A DNA stretch of 64,000 bases from Candidatus Proelusimicrobium volucris. GTDB taxonomy: Bacteria > Elusimicrobiota > Elusimicrobia > Elusimicrobiales > Elusimicrobiaceae. The position numbers were made by a program, and so were the translations under genes. The stretch covers positions 372,001 through 436,000 of the forward strand of contig CALUXD010000001.1 of the NCBI GenBank assembly GCA_944324665.1, written 5' to 3'. Shown here one piece after another: positions 8,068 through 15,434 of this stretch (position 1 is its first letter; every line of letters starts with the position of its first letter). Below the pieces are notes generated by a model, which saw nothing but the letters and a program-made list of their open reading frames with translations, was not told the DNA's origin and did no database searches.

Positions 8068-8871
8068 ATGGCTAAAAGGAAAGTGTTTTTTATAGCGGCT
8101 TTTATGGCTGCTTTTGGCTTGGCAAATGCGGCTATGCCCGATTTTGTGCCGTCTTCCCAGATTAGCGAGCAAGATTTTAATCAATGTCTTTTAAAGAGTC
8201 AGCAAACGTATTATGACGGCGAGTCTGCGGGGCATTGTGCAGAGATAAGAGCGGTTTTTTACGGGGAAACCTTAGATTGGCTTTCCAGTTTGGAGGCGAG
8301 TGGTTTCATAAATAAAGTAAACGGATACGCTCTTGATCCCGAACAATTTGATAATTCGGCAATGGCGCTGAATTTAATTACGTCGGCGCAAATACTTAAC
8401 AACACGCACGAATTTTTCGCCAATTTGTCGGATCAGTTTAAAAACGGACGTTCCGGTACTCCGGCGGATATAAAGCTGGCCGATTTAGATGAAACTTCTA
8501 CAGCCTCTTTTGTAAGGCTTTCCAATAGTGATTCCTTTGCGTCCTATTTCCGCGCTATTGCCAAAGCGATAAGGCTCAGCTTAATGCTTGACGAAGTTAA
8601 AGCCAAATCTTCGGCGCAATCGTCTATGAGTAAATTCGGCGGCGTAAAAGTTGATTTGGCCCCGATGATGGAAACCTTCGCACAGCCGAACCAGAGCGAC
8701 ATAATGAGAGGCTCTTCTTACGAAAGCCAGCTAAACGCTTTGGAAAACAAATTCGTCAAATTGCTTTCGGATAAGGGCTCGTCAAGCGCAAAAGACAGCA
8801 CGAAAATGTCGAAGAAGGACCTGTTTGGCGATAGTTTGCTGGGAGAGGATTTCGACAGCTATTTTGAATAA
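8068..8871 (+). CDS. Abundant secreted protein, function unknown
   Basis: 267 aa with a clear signal peptide (KVFFIAAFMAAFGLANA, cleavage after ANA). The mature protein is helical with two early Cys (NQCLLKSQ and GHCAEIR, about 20 residues apart) that may form a disulfide, a Ser-rich region (residues about 180-195) and an acidic end. Strong AGGAGAGG Shine-Dalgarno, a perfect consensus promoter and a terminator at 8892 indicate high, monocistronic expression. No domain is recognised. Confidence 0.75.
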   Translation: MAKRKVFFIAAFMAAFGLANAAMPDFVPSSQISEQDFNQCLLKSQQTYYDGESAGHCAEIRAVFYGETLDWLSSLEASGFINKVNGYALDPEQFDNSAMALNLITSAQILNNTHEFFANLSDQFKNGRSGTPADIKLADLDETSTASFVRLSNSDSFASYFRAIAKAIRLSLMLDEVKAKSSAQSSMSKFGGVKVDLAPMMETFAQPNQSDIMRGSSYESQLNALENKFVKLLSDKGSSSAKDSTKMSKKDLFGDSLLGEDFDSYFE

Positions 8872-8891
8872 AAGACAAACGCTTCTAAATA

Positions 8892-8923
8892 TTTGCCCCT
8901 CTTTAATAGAAAAGAGGGGCAAA
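8892..8923 (+). terminator. Rho-independent terminator of the 8068-8871 gene
   Basis: TTTGCCCCTCTTT / AAAGAGGGGCAAA, a 13-bp stem with a 6-nt loop, followed by ATTTTAT. The T-rich tail overlaps the putative -10 element of folD. Confidence 0.92.
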
Positions 8924-8929
8924 ATTTTA

Positions 8930-8935
8930 TAAAAT
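8930..8935 (+). promoter_or_regulatory. Putative -10 box for a leaderless folD transcript
   Basis: TAAAAT with 7 nt to the folD ATG and no Shine-Dalgarno; part of the pattern also seen at dgt, tatD, mnmA, rplU and others. Confidence 0.4.
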
Positions 8936-8942
8936 TTCCATA

Positions 8943-9815
8943 ATGATAACGATACTTGAAGGCAAAACATTGGCGTCCGCGATAAGGGAAAGCCTGCCTG
9001 AGAAAGCTAAAGAATTGACTACAAAGCTGGGGCGGGCGCCTCGGCTTGTCGGGGTTTCCTGGCAAGGCGATTACGCGGGGCATCTTTATTTGACGAAAGA
9101 GGTAAACGCCGCGCGCAAAACAGGCATACAGGCCGATATAGTGTTAGTGGAAGAAAGCACAAGCCCGGCGGATTTCGTCAAACTGTTGTCCAAGATTTAT
9201 GAGGACAAATCCATAGACGCACTGTTGATACCCCGTCCTTTGCCGCCGGCTTTAAACGGTTTGGATATTTCTTTATTGATAAACCCGGATCAGGATATAG
9301 ATGGCGCGGGCCTTATAAGTATGGGGCGGCTGTTTATGTGCAAGAGCTGGGACGATGTTTTAAAACTGGAGAGTTTTATTCCGTGTTGCCCTCTTGCGGT
9401 GATGCGTCTTTTAGAGTATCATAAGATAGAGCTTTGCGGCAAGAAGGCCTGCGTAATAGGGCGCAGCAATACGGTAGGCGGACCATTGGCCAAGATGCTT
9501 ATGTGTAAAAACGCGACAGTGACCGTGTGCCATACCAAAACAAAAGATCTGAAGGAAGTTTTGTTGGAGCAGGATATAGTGATTAGCGCCGCGGGGCAAG
9601 CCAGGTTTATCAAAAAAGAAATGGTAAAAAAAGGTACAATACTGATAGATGTCGGTACCAATCAAGACGAAAGCGGAATATTCTGCGGAGACATTGATTT
9701 TGAAAATATAAAAGAGAGCTGTGCGGTCTCGCCGGTTCCCGGCGGAGTAGGGCCGGTGACTTTGGCGTGTTTGCTTGAGCACACCTTGCGCGCAGCCGAG
9801 AGGAAACTAAAATGA
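8943..9815 (+). CDS. folD: FolD-family methylene-THF dehydrogenase lacking the catalytic lysine
   Basis: 290 aa, normal length for FolD, which oxidises methylene-THF and hydrolyses methenyl-THF in one-carbon metabolism. The NADP-binding half is typical (CVIGRSNTVGGPLAKML, and PVPGGVGPVTLACLLEHTL near the end). The catalytic half is not: ungapped alignment to E. coli FolD puts Glu where Lys56 should be (HLYLTKEVNAARKTG), Pro where Gln98 of VQLPLP should be (LLIPRPLPP), and Gln in place of Lys in PDKDVDG (PDQDIDG). The invariant Asp is kept. A monofunctional dehydrogenase or a changed activity is possible. No Shine-Dalgarno. The stop overlaps the next ATG (ATGA). Confidence 0.88.
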   Translation: MITILEGKTLASAIRESLPEKAKELTTKLGRAPRLVGVSWQGDYAGHLYLTKEVNAARKTGIQADIVLVEESTSPADFVKLLSKIYEDKSIDALLIPRPLPPALNGLDISLLINPDQDIDGAGLISMGRLFMCKSWDDVLKLESFIPCCPLAVMRLLEYHKIELCGKKACVIGRSNTVGGPLAKMLMCKNATVTVCHTKTKDLKEVLLEQDIVISAAGQARFIKKEMVKKGTILIDVGTNQDESGIFCGDIDFENIKESCAVSPVPGGVGPVTLACLLEHTLRAAERKLK

Positions 9816-10267
9816 GAAAACTTCTATTTTTCATAATACTCCCCGCGTTTTTTGCCGGGTGTTACGGCGGCGGGACGTCTTCTGGCAACATAAAGGAGAG
9901 GACTTTCAACGAGCAAATAGCGGAATTGGAGAAGGAACCTGTCCCAGAAGATTACGAAAACGAAATGCAAGGCGGCGCATTACAAAGCGACGTAGACAGA
10001 GCTTTGGATGTTTCTGCTCAAGCACAAAGAGAGCGCCGCGGTGTTGCGCCTTTAGTGGAATCGGACTATATCTTTAGGGTAATGCCCGATAAAGGAACGT
10101 ATAGTTTTGACGAGTATAATCAAGTCTGGACCGATGATCCTAAATTGGAGGACTATAAGAACACTAAGAGGCTCTGGAGCAAACCCAAGGCTTTCAAGCC
10201 GGAAGAAGTCGCCGACGATTACGGGTATGAGGAAACTTCCGGCGAAGAATATTATTACGAAGAGTAA
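9812..10267 (+). CDS. Small acidic lipoprotein, function unknown
   Basis: 151 aa. Signal peptide with lipobox (LPAFFAGC, Cys about residue 17) predicts a lipid-anchored envelope protein. The mature part is hydrophilic and ends in a strongly acidic Tyr/Glu tail (EEYYYEE). Its ATG overlaps the folD stop by 4 bp, so it is translated with folD, although nothing links it to folate chemistry. No recognised domain. Confidence 0.75.
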   Translation: MRKLLFFIILPAFFAGCYGGGTSSGNIKERTFNEQIAELEKEPVPEDYENEMQGGALQSDVDRALDVSAQAQRERRGVAPLVESDYIFRVMPDKGTYSFDEYNQVWTDDPKLEDYKNTKRLWSKPKAFKPEEVADDYGYEETSGEEYYYEE

Positions 10268-10284
10268 AAAACTTGGCTATATTT

Positions 10285-10314
10285 AAAAACCCCGATGCAA
10301 ACATCGGGGTTTTT
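10285..10314. terminator. Bidirectional terminator between converging operons
   Basis: A5-CCCCGATG-CAAA-CATCGGGG-T5. It serves folD-lipoprotein on plus and, by its symmetrical A/T flanks, the glycerophosphodiesterase operon on minus (ends at 10318). Confidence 0.92.
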
Positions 10315-10317
10315 GTT

Positions 10318-10998
10318 TTAAATGGAAAGCCCGATTTTCAAGAAGGCGGGCGACATAATTTCCGGGAAATCGCTGAAAATGCCGTCAACCCCCATCTTTT
10401 TCAAGTTAAGTGCGGTTTTATAATCGTTTACCGTATATATAAAAGTCTTTAGATTATTTTGGCGGCATATTTTGATTATGGAAGGTTTTATCCTTTTAAC
10501 ACTCATATTGACGCTGTAAGCGTTGATTTCCAATGCTTGGGCTAGTTTAAAATCCCTAGTAAGAACGCCTATCTTTATGCCCGAGTTTAATTTCCGTACC
10601 CGCCTAAGAGTATCAAAATCGAAAGAGGATATAAGCAGACGTTCAAGACTCGCTTTAGGTTCTTTATTAAGAAGAGAGAAAAGCTGTTTTTCTATACCAG
10701 GGTATAGGTTGTCGTCGTTTTTTATTTCCAGATTGATTTTTACAGCGGGGTTTTTTGCCATTTCGAACAAGTCTGCCAAAGTGGGCACTTGCAATTTGCG
10801 CAAGGCGGAATAATTAAGGTCTTTAATTTTTTGTCCGTTTGGCAGGCGATAGTCGTGATAGAGTAGCAAAACACCGTCTTTGGAGCGCTGTAAATCCGTT
10901 TCCATAAAGAGTGCGCCCATATCAAAGGCGGCCTTAAAAGCTTTAAGGGTATTTTCTTTAAAGTAAGCACTTGCGCCGCGATGGGCTATGGTAATCAT
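10318..10998 (-). CDS. Glycerophosphodiester phosphodiesterase
   Basis: 226 aa GDPD-family TIM-barrel enzyme that splits glycerophosphodiesters into glycerol-3-phosphate and an alcohol. Catalytic and metal residues are visible: HRGASAYFKENT at the N-terminus (His, Glu), ETDLQRSKDGVLLLYHD (Glu, Asp, His, about 34-50), NLEIKND (about 93). The C-terminal TVNDYKTALNLKKMGVDGIFSDFP is typical. No signal peptide, so cytosolic (UgpQ-like). Last gene of a minus-strand operon, 12 bp after the PHP gene. Confidence 0.9.
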   Translation of the reverse strand: MITIAHRGASAYFKENTLKAFKAAFDMGALFMETDLQRSKDGVLLLYHDYRLPNGQKIKDLNYSALRKLQVPTLADLFEMAKNPAVKINLEIKNDDNLYPGIEKQLFSLLNKEPKASLERLLISSFDFDTLRRVRKLNSGIKIGVLTRDFKLAQALEINAYSVNMSVKRIKPSIIKICRQNNLKTFIYTVNDYKTALNLKKMGVDGIFSDFPEIMSPAFLKIGLSI

Positions 10999-11010
10999 AT
11001 TATAATCCGA

Positions 11011-11823
11011 TTATAATCCAAAGGCCCGTTTTAGGTCCTCAAAAGTATTTTGCGGGATATCGAAACCGGGTGTACAGGCCCTGCCGCTTTTTGTTCCGTG
11101 GAAATCTGTCCCTGCGCTTATCAGCAGTTTATATTTGTCTGCTATGGCAAAGAGGTCCTGCTTGGTTTGGAAAGAGTGTGCAGGGTAGTAAATTTCTATA
11201 CCGTTTAATCCGGCGCTGACCCAAGCTGGGAAGTTCCAGCAGTCTTTGACTATGCCGGGGTGGGCGATAAAAGCCAATCCGCCGGCTTGGCGTATGATTT
11301 TTATTGTTTCCGCCACGGAAGCGCCTCTTGGCGGGGCATAACCCGGGCGGCCTTGCACGAGATATTTTTTAAAGCCTTCCTGCCTGCTGGAAACTATCTT
11401 TTTATTTTTGAGAGCATCTGCTATATGTGCGCGTGAAGCTACGGTTTTTACCAAGCGGAACACGTCTTCTTCCGTGATGGGCAGGCCCGCTTCCCGCAGC
11501 TGTCTGATGATGTTTTTTACTCTTTGGTTTCTTTCCTCTCTGCTGAACTCCAGGAAGTCGAGCAGAATTTTATTTTCCGGGTCGACATTAAAGCCGAGAA
11601 TATGCAGATGATCGTGCTCTTTTGTGCTTATTTCTACGCCGTTTACAAAAAGAATATTTTGTTCTTCGGCTTTTTCGCGGGCTTCTTTGGCAGCGGAAAG
11701 GGTATCGTGATCTGTTACGGCCATCAATCTGACGCCTGCCCTTTTATAATGGTAAACGACTTCAGACGGGGTGTTTGTCCCGTCTGAATGTTTGGTATGG
11801 GCGTGCAAATCGACCAGAGGCAT
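11011..11823 (-). CDS. PHP-domain phosphoesterase
   Basis: 270 aa stand-alone PHP protein, similar to the YciV/TrpH group, whose E. coli member is the 5'-3' nuclease RNase AM. Metal-binding motifs are intact: LVDLHAHTKHSDGTNTP (1-20), VTDHDTL (about 37), NGVEIST (about 62), AFIAHPGIV (about 190) and AGTDFHG (near 245). The substrate (nucleoside 3',5'-bisphosphate or RNA 5' end) cannot be told from sequence. Its ATG overlaps the nfu stop by 1 bp (TAATG), so expression is coupled. Confidence 0.88.
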   Translation of the reverse strand: MPLVDLHAHTKHSDGTNTPSEVVYHYKRAGVRLMAVTDHDTLSAAKEAREKAEEQNILFVNGVEISTKEHDHLHILGFNVDPENKILLDFLEFSREERNQRVKNIIRQLREAGLPITEEDVFRLVKTVASRAHIADALKNKKIVSSRQEGFKKYLVQGRPGYAPPRGASVAETIKIIRQAGGLAFIAHPGIVKDCWNFPAWVSAGLNGIEIYYPAHSFQTKQDLFAIADKYKLLISAGTDFHGTKSGRACTPGFDIPQNTFEDLKRAFGL

Positions 11824-12047
11824 TAAGCTTTTTCTACGCTGGTTATCTGCGGGATGGCTTCTTTAAGATATCTTTCTATACCGTTTTTAAGTGTCATTGT
11901 GGCCATAGGGCAGGAACCGCAGGCTCCTTTAAGTTTTACGGTAACCACGCCAGTAGCTTCGTCAAAGTTTACGAATTCAACATCGCCGCCGTCGGCTTGA
12001 AGGGCGGGGCGTACTTTTTGCAGAAGTGCGATAATTTGTTCTTTCAT
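11823..12047 (-). CDS. Nfu-type Fe-S cluster carrier (NifU C-terminal domain)
   Basis: 74 aa, a single NifU_C domain with the cluster-binding CGSCPMA motif (CxxC) near residue 38. Such proteins carry Fe-S clusters to target enzymes as dimers. A second copy of the same domain is fused in NifU at 13374. A good Shine-Dalgarno (AGGAG) precedes the ATG. First gene of the operon with the PHP and GDPD genes. Confidence 0.92.
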   Translation of the reverse strand: MKEQIIALLQKVRPALQADGGDVEFVNFDEATGVVTVKLKGACGSCPMATMTLKNGIERYLKEAIPQITSVEKA

Positions 12048-12149
12048 CTGTAAGGCTCCTAGTTTTTTTTCTTTAAAATAATGATAGCATTTTTATATAA
12101 TAAGTAGGAAACCGGCAAACGTCAAGATAGGCGTATCGGCGATATGTAC

Positions 12150-12177
12150 TTGCGGAAACGAAAAAATATGATATACT
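12150..12177 (+). promoter_or_regulatory. Putative promoter of the SH3-repeat protein
   Basis: TTGCGG (12150-12155), 16-nt spacer, TATACT (12172-12177) preceded by TGA, an extended -10. It sits in the 166-bp gap between the divergent nfu and SH3 genes. Confidence 0.5.
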
Positions 12178-12222
12178 GTTTCCAGCGGGTAAATTAGATA
12201 TTTAACGGAGTATGTGGAAAAT

Positions 12223-12687
12223 ATGAAGAACATAACAAAAATTTCGGCGGCTTTTATAGCCTTGTTTTTAGGAGTAAACGCTTTTGCCGCGGCGGAATAT
12301 GCGAGCGTCGGCGTGCAAGAGGGCAATATAAGAACTTGCGCGAGCACCAGATGCAAAGTGGCTTTTAAAGTTTGGAAGTATACTCCGCTTAGAATGCTTG
12401 GCGTAAGCAAAGACAGAAATTGGGTGGAAGTAAAAGATTTCCAAGGTTTTAAAGGTTGGATACACAAGACTTTGCTTTCCGAGACGCCTGGCCTTTCGGC
12501 CAAGAGTGACGCCAATATAAGAGTATCGCCCAGCAGCGACGCGGAAGTCGCGTGGATAGTACAAGAGGGCTATCCGTTAAAATTCATAAAGAAGCAGGGC
12601 AATTGGCTGCAGGTGGAAGGCACGGACGGCGTAAAAGGGTGGATACACTCTTCGGTAGTCTGGGGCTTTTTGGAATACAAAAAATAA
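12223..12687 (+). CDS. Secreted protein with two bacterial SH3 domains
   Basis: 154 aa. Signal peptide (KISAAFIALFLGVNAFA) followed by two SH3b repeats: about 27-80 (VGVQEGNIRTCASTRC ... WVEVKDFQGFKGWIHKTLL) and about 88-145 (SDANIRVSPSSDAEVAWIV ... WLQVEGTDGVKGWIHSSVV). Such domains bind peptidoglycan or protein ligands in the periplasm; repeat 1 has a Cys pair (CASTRC). A GTG 9 nt upstream (12214) is an alternative start, but it would be only 3 nt from the GGAG Shine-Dalgarno (12207-12210). Confidence 0.85.
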   Translation: MKNITKISAAFIALFLGVNAFAAAEYASVGVQEGNIRTCASTRCKVAFKVWKYTPLRMLGVSKDRNWVEVKDFQGFKGWIHKTLLSETPGLSAKSDANIRVSPSSDAEVAWIVQEGYPLKFIKKQGNWLQVEGTDGVKGWIHSSVVWGFLEYKK

Positions 12688-12699
12688 GATTTTAGCTGG

Positions 12700-12729
12700 A
12701 AAGGCGGAACGCTTAGTCGTTCCGCCTTT
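12700..12729 (+). terminator. Rho-independent terminator of the SH3 protein gene
   Basis: AAAGGCGGAACG / CGTTCCGCCTTT stem, 6-nt loop, T-tract. Confidence 0.93.
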
Positions 12730-12781
12730 TTTATGTACCGACTGCAAAATAAGGGCTCTGTTTAAAACGGATAAAAAAAGG

Positions 12782-12787
12782 TATAAT
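12782..12787 (+). promoter_or_regulatory. Putative -10 box just upstream of the 12797 gene
   Basis: TATAAT 9 nt before the ATG, with no Shine-Dalgarno between them; a second TATAAT directly abuts the ATG. Suggests a transcript with almost no leader. Confidence 0.4.
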
Positions 12788-12796
12788 ATTTATAAT

Positions 12797-13264
12797 ATGA
12801 AATACTTGGTAATAACATTCACGTTTTTGGTACTCGCTTTCGGCGGGTACGTAATAAGCACGACGAAAGCTGACGAGGGCTTTACGCTCTCCGGCCGTGT
12901 AGACGTGGCGGAAAGGCTGCGCAAGCCCGCGCAGGCCGACAATGTTTCATGCTCCATAGTAGTAAAGAACGAGGCCGATGTCCCAATAGCCATAAAGAGG
13001 ATAATCAACCCTAAGTTTCCGATGAATTTCAATATCGGCAAGGAAGATTTGCTTATTGACGATGTGGAAGGCAATATCAAGCTGGAAGTACAGATCAACT
13101 CTCACGGCAATTTGGGCGTTTTGAAAAGCGGCGATATTTTCGGTGAGAGTAAGGAGCTATATGCTTCAGGCCGAAAGGATATAGTTTTGGTTGCGGATAA
13201 GATGATGGGCAAGCCGACGCTGGGTTCCAACAGGGGCAATTTTTTCAGAACGGCGGCAAGATAA
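12797..13264 (+). CDS. Membrane-anchored or secreted protein resembling the C-terminal domain of CcmI
   Basis: 155 aa. One N-terminal hydrophobic segment (LVITFTFLVLAFGGYVI) works as signal or anchor. The rest looks like the beta-sandwich domain at the C-terminus of cytochrome c biogenesis protein CcmI: FTLSGRVDVAERL, SCSIVVKNEADVPIAIKRI, FPMNFNIGKEDLLI, EVQINSHGNLGVLKSGDIFG and KDIVLVADKM follow that family's strand order. There are no CcmI transmembrane or TPR parts and no other ccm genes nearby, so heme export is not implied. The domain match is by eye. Confidence 0.7.
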   Translation: MKYLVITFTFLVLAFGGYVISTTKADEGFTLSGRVDVAERLRKPAQADNVSCSIVVKNEADVPIAIKRIINPKFPMNFNIGKEDLLIDDVEGNIKLEVQINSHGNLGVLKSGDIFGESKELYASGRKDIVLVADKMMGKPTLGSNRGNFFRTAAR

Positions 13265-13286
13265 AAGGATTTGTATAAAACGGGAA

Positions 13287-13313
13287 AGGCCCTCGCGTAA
13301 AGCGAGGGCTTTT
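13287..13313 (+). terminator. Rho-independent terminator of the 12797 gene
   Basis: GCCCTCGC / GCGAGGGC stem, GTAAA loop, T-tract. Confidence 0.88.
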
Positions 13314-13341
13314 GCGTCGTGAGGGGCGGGGCGTTTTATAG

Positions 13342-13347
13342 TATAAT
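13342..13347 (+). promoter_or_regulatory. -10 box of the nifU-nifS operon
   Basis: TATAAT 26 nt before the nifU ATG; no good -35 is seen. No Fe-S regulator operator was recognised. Confidence 0.45.
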
Positions 13348-13373
13348 ATACTTAACAGATTTGGAGATATTTT

Positions 13374-14234
13374 ATGTGGGATTACACAGACAAGGTGATG
13401 GATCACTTTAAAAATCCGAGAAATGTGGGGGAAATCAAAGACGCTGACGGCACCGGCCAGGTAGGCAGCCTGATTTGCGGAGATGCTTTAAAACTTACCA
13501 TAAAAGTAAACAAAGAGACCGAAGTTATAGAGGATGTAAAGTTCCAGACTTTCGGCTGTGCAAGCGCGATAGCGTCTTCTTCGATTTTGACTGAGATGGT
13601 AAAAGGCAAGACGCTGGTCGAGGCTCTAAAGATAACCAACAGGGACATAGCCGAGGCTTTGGGCAGCCTGCCTGAAGAAAAAATGCATTGTTCCGTTATG
13701 GGTATGGAGGCTTTGGACGCCGCCATAAAATCATATAGGCAAGGCGGCGCACCCGTGATATTTGAGCAGGAACCGGGCACCAATATAGTCTGCCATTGTT
13801 TCAATGTAAGCGAGCAGGCTATAATCCAAGCGATACACAACAATAATCTTAAAACGGTGGAAGACGTAACCCACTTTACCAAAGCGGGCGGAGCGTGCGG
13901 GAAGTGTAAAGAAGAAATCGGCCGCATATTAAGCAAAGTTCTTTCGTGCGAAGTCCCTTCCGCCCCTAAAGCGGAGGAAAAGAAGCCCTATTCCGAAATG
14001 ACAATAGTGGAAAAAATAAAAGCCGTGGAAGAAGTTCTGAACAATGATATAAAGCCCAAACTTAACTTAGACGGCGGCAGCGTAGAACTTACCGATATAA
14101 ACGGCAATATCGTTACGGTGAAGCTGCTTGGCATGTGCGGCGGCTGTATGAATGCGGGCGCGACGCTTAAAGGCTTTGTGGAAAAGACTTTGAAAGACAA
14201 AATTTCCAAAGACATAGAGGTAAAACAGGCATGA
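13374..14234 (+). CDS. nifU: Fe-S cluster assembly scaffold NifU (three-domain)
   Basis: 286 aa. Assembles Fe-S clusters using sulfur from NifS. Domains: IscU-like scaffold (1-125) with cluster ligands Cys35 (SLICGDALK), a second Cys in TFGCASA and a third in MHCSVMG; a central BFD-like [2Fe-2S] domain (about 135-185) with CHCFN and CGKCKEE; and a C-terminal Nfu domain (about 210-285) with CGGCMNAG. Shine-Dalgarno GGAG lies 9 nt upstream. Overlaps nifS by 4 bp. With no nif structural genes here, this is most likely the housekeeping Fe-S system, as in Helicobacter. Confidence 0.95.
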   Translation: MWDYTDKVMDHFKNPRNVGEIKDADGTGQVGSLICGDALKLTIKVNKETEVIEDVKFQTFGCASAIASSSILTEMVKGKTLVEALKITNRDIAEALGSLPEEKMHCSVMGMEALDAAIKSYRQGGAPVIFEQEPGTNIVCHCFNVSEQAIIQAIHNNNLKTVEDVTHFTKAGGACGKCKEEIGRILSKVLSCEVPSAPKAEEKKPYSEMTIVEKIKAVEEVLNNDIKPKLNLDGGSVELTDINGNIVTVKLLGMCGGCMNAGATLKGFVEKTLKDKISKDIEVKQA

Positions 14235-15412
14235 GCTTGATTTACTTTGACAATAACGCCACTACCGGAGTATTGCCGGAAGTGTTTGAAGCGATGGCGC
14301 CGTATTTTACGGAGAAATACGGCAATGCCAGCAGTATGCATCGTTTTGGCGGCGGCAACAAAAAAGCGATAGAGCTTGCCAGGGCTAAGGTGGCGGATTT
14401 AATCAATGCAAACGCGGCGGAAGTGGTATTTACTTCGGGCGGTACGGAGGCCGACAGCAGCGCGATATACTCCGCTTTGCAATTTTATCCGAACAAAAAG
14501 CATATAATCACTTCCGCGGTGGAGCACCCCGCGGTATTGGAAGTATTCAAAAAACTTGGCAAAGAGGGGTACAGGGTAGATTTTATCGGGGTTGACGCCG
14601 ACGGAAGATTTAATATGGCCCAATACAAAGCGGTATTGGATAAAGATACGGCGCTTGTCAGCGTAATGTGGGCCAACAGCGAAACGGGCACGATTTTCCC
14701 TATAAAAGATATTTGCGCTTTGGCGCATGAGGCGGGAGCCTTATTCCATACGGACGCCGTACAGGCTGTCGGCAAGATAGCCGTAGACGCAAAAGAGGCG
14801 GGGGTGGATATGCTTTCGTGCTCTTCTCACAAGATAAACGGGCCTAAGGGAATAGGCGCTCTTTATATAAGACAGGGGCTTAGATTCTTCCCGTTTATGG
14901 TGGGCGGACATCAGGAGCGTTTACGCCGCGCGGGAACGGAAAATGTCCCCGCGATAGTCGGCTTTGGCGAAGCGGCGAGAATTGCAAAAGAAACATTGTT
15001 TTTGTATGAGGACAAAGTCCGCGTATTAAGGGATAATTTGGAAAACGGCCTTATTAAAGAAATACCCGACTGCCGAGTCAACGGCGACAAGGATCACCGT
15101 CTGCCCAATACCAGCAATATCAGTTTTGGGTACGTGGAAGGTGAATCGATATTGATGATGTTGGACGAATATAATATTTGTGCGTCTTCTGGTTCGGCAT
15201 GTACGTCGGGTTCTTTGGAGCCTTCGCACGTATTGATGGCGATGGGGGTGCCGTTCCAGTTCGCGCACGGCTCGATAAGGTTTTCGCTGGGCAAGTTCAA
15301 TACGGAAGCGGAAGTGGAGCAAGTTATAAAGGTTCTCCCGCCGATAATAAAGAGGCTTAGGGAAATATCTCCGTTCCACGGGGAGAAAAGGGCCTGCGCC
15401 GCGAGGCAATAA
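14231..15412 (+). CDS. nifS: Cysteine desulfurase NifS
   Basis: 393 aa PLP enzyme that takes sulfur from cysteine for cluster assembly on NifU. Visible: YFDNNATTGVLPEV N-terminus, SGGTEADSSAI, HTDAVQAVGKI, the PLP lysine in SSHKINGPKG (near 203), and the active-site Cys in ASSGSACTSGSLEPSH (near 325), the loop form typical of NifS/IscS group I. The start overlaps the nifU stop (ATGA), a tight functional pair. Confidence 0.95.
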   Translation: MSLIYFDNNATTGVLPEVFEAMAPYFTEKYGNASSMHRFGGGNKKAIELARAKVADLINANAAEVVFTSGGTEADSSAIYSALQFYPNKKHIITSAVEHPAVLEVFKKLGKEGYRVDFIGVDADGRFNMAQYKAVLDKDTALVSVMWANSETGTIFPIKDICALAHEAGALFHTDAVQAVGKIAVDAKEAGVDMLSCSSHKINGPKGIGALYIRQGLRFFPFMVGGHQERLRRAGTENVPAIVGFGEAARIAKETLFLYEDKVRVLRDNLENGLIKEIPDCRVNGDKDHRLPNTSNISFGYVEGESILMMLDEYNICASSGSACTSGSLEPSHVLMAMGVPFQFAHGSIRFSLGKFNTEAEVEQVIKVLPPIIKRLREISPFHGEKRACAARQ

Positions 15413-15434
15413 AATTTAGAATAAAAGAGGAAAT

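Noticed and set aside
13374-15412. Nitrogen-fixation cluster
   Set aside because: NifU and NifS alone occur as the general Fe-S system in several phyla; no nifHDK or accessory genes are here.
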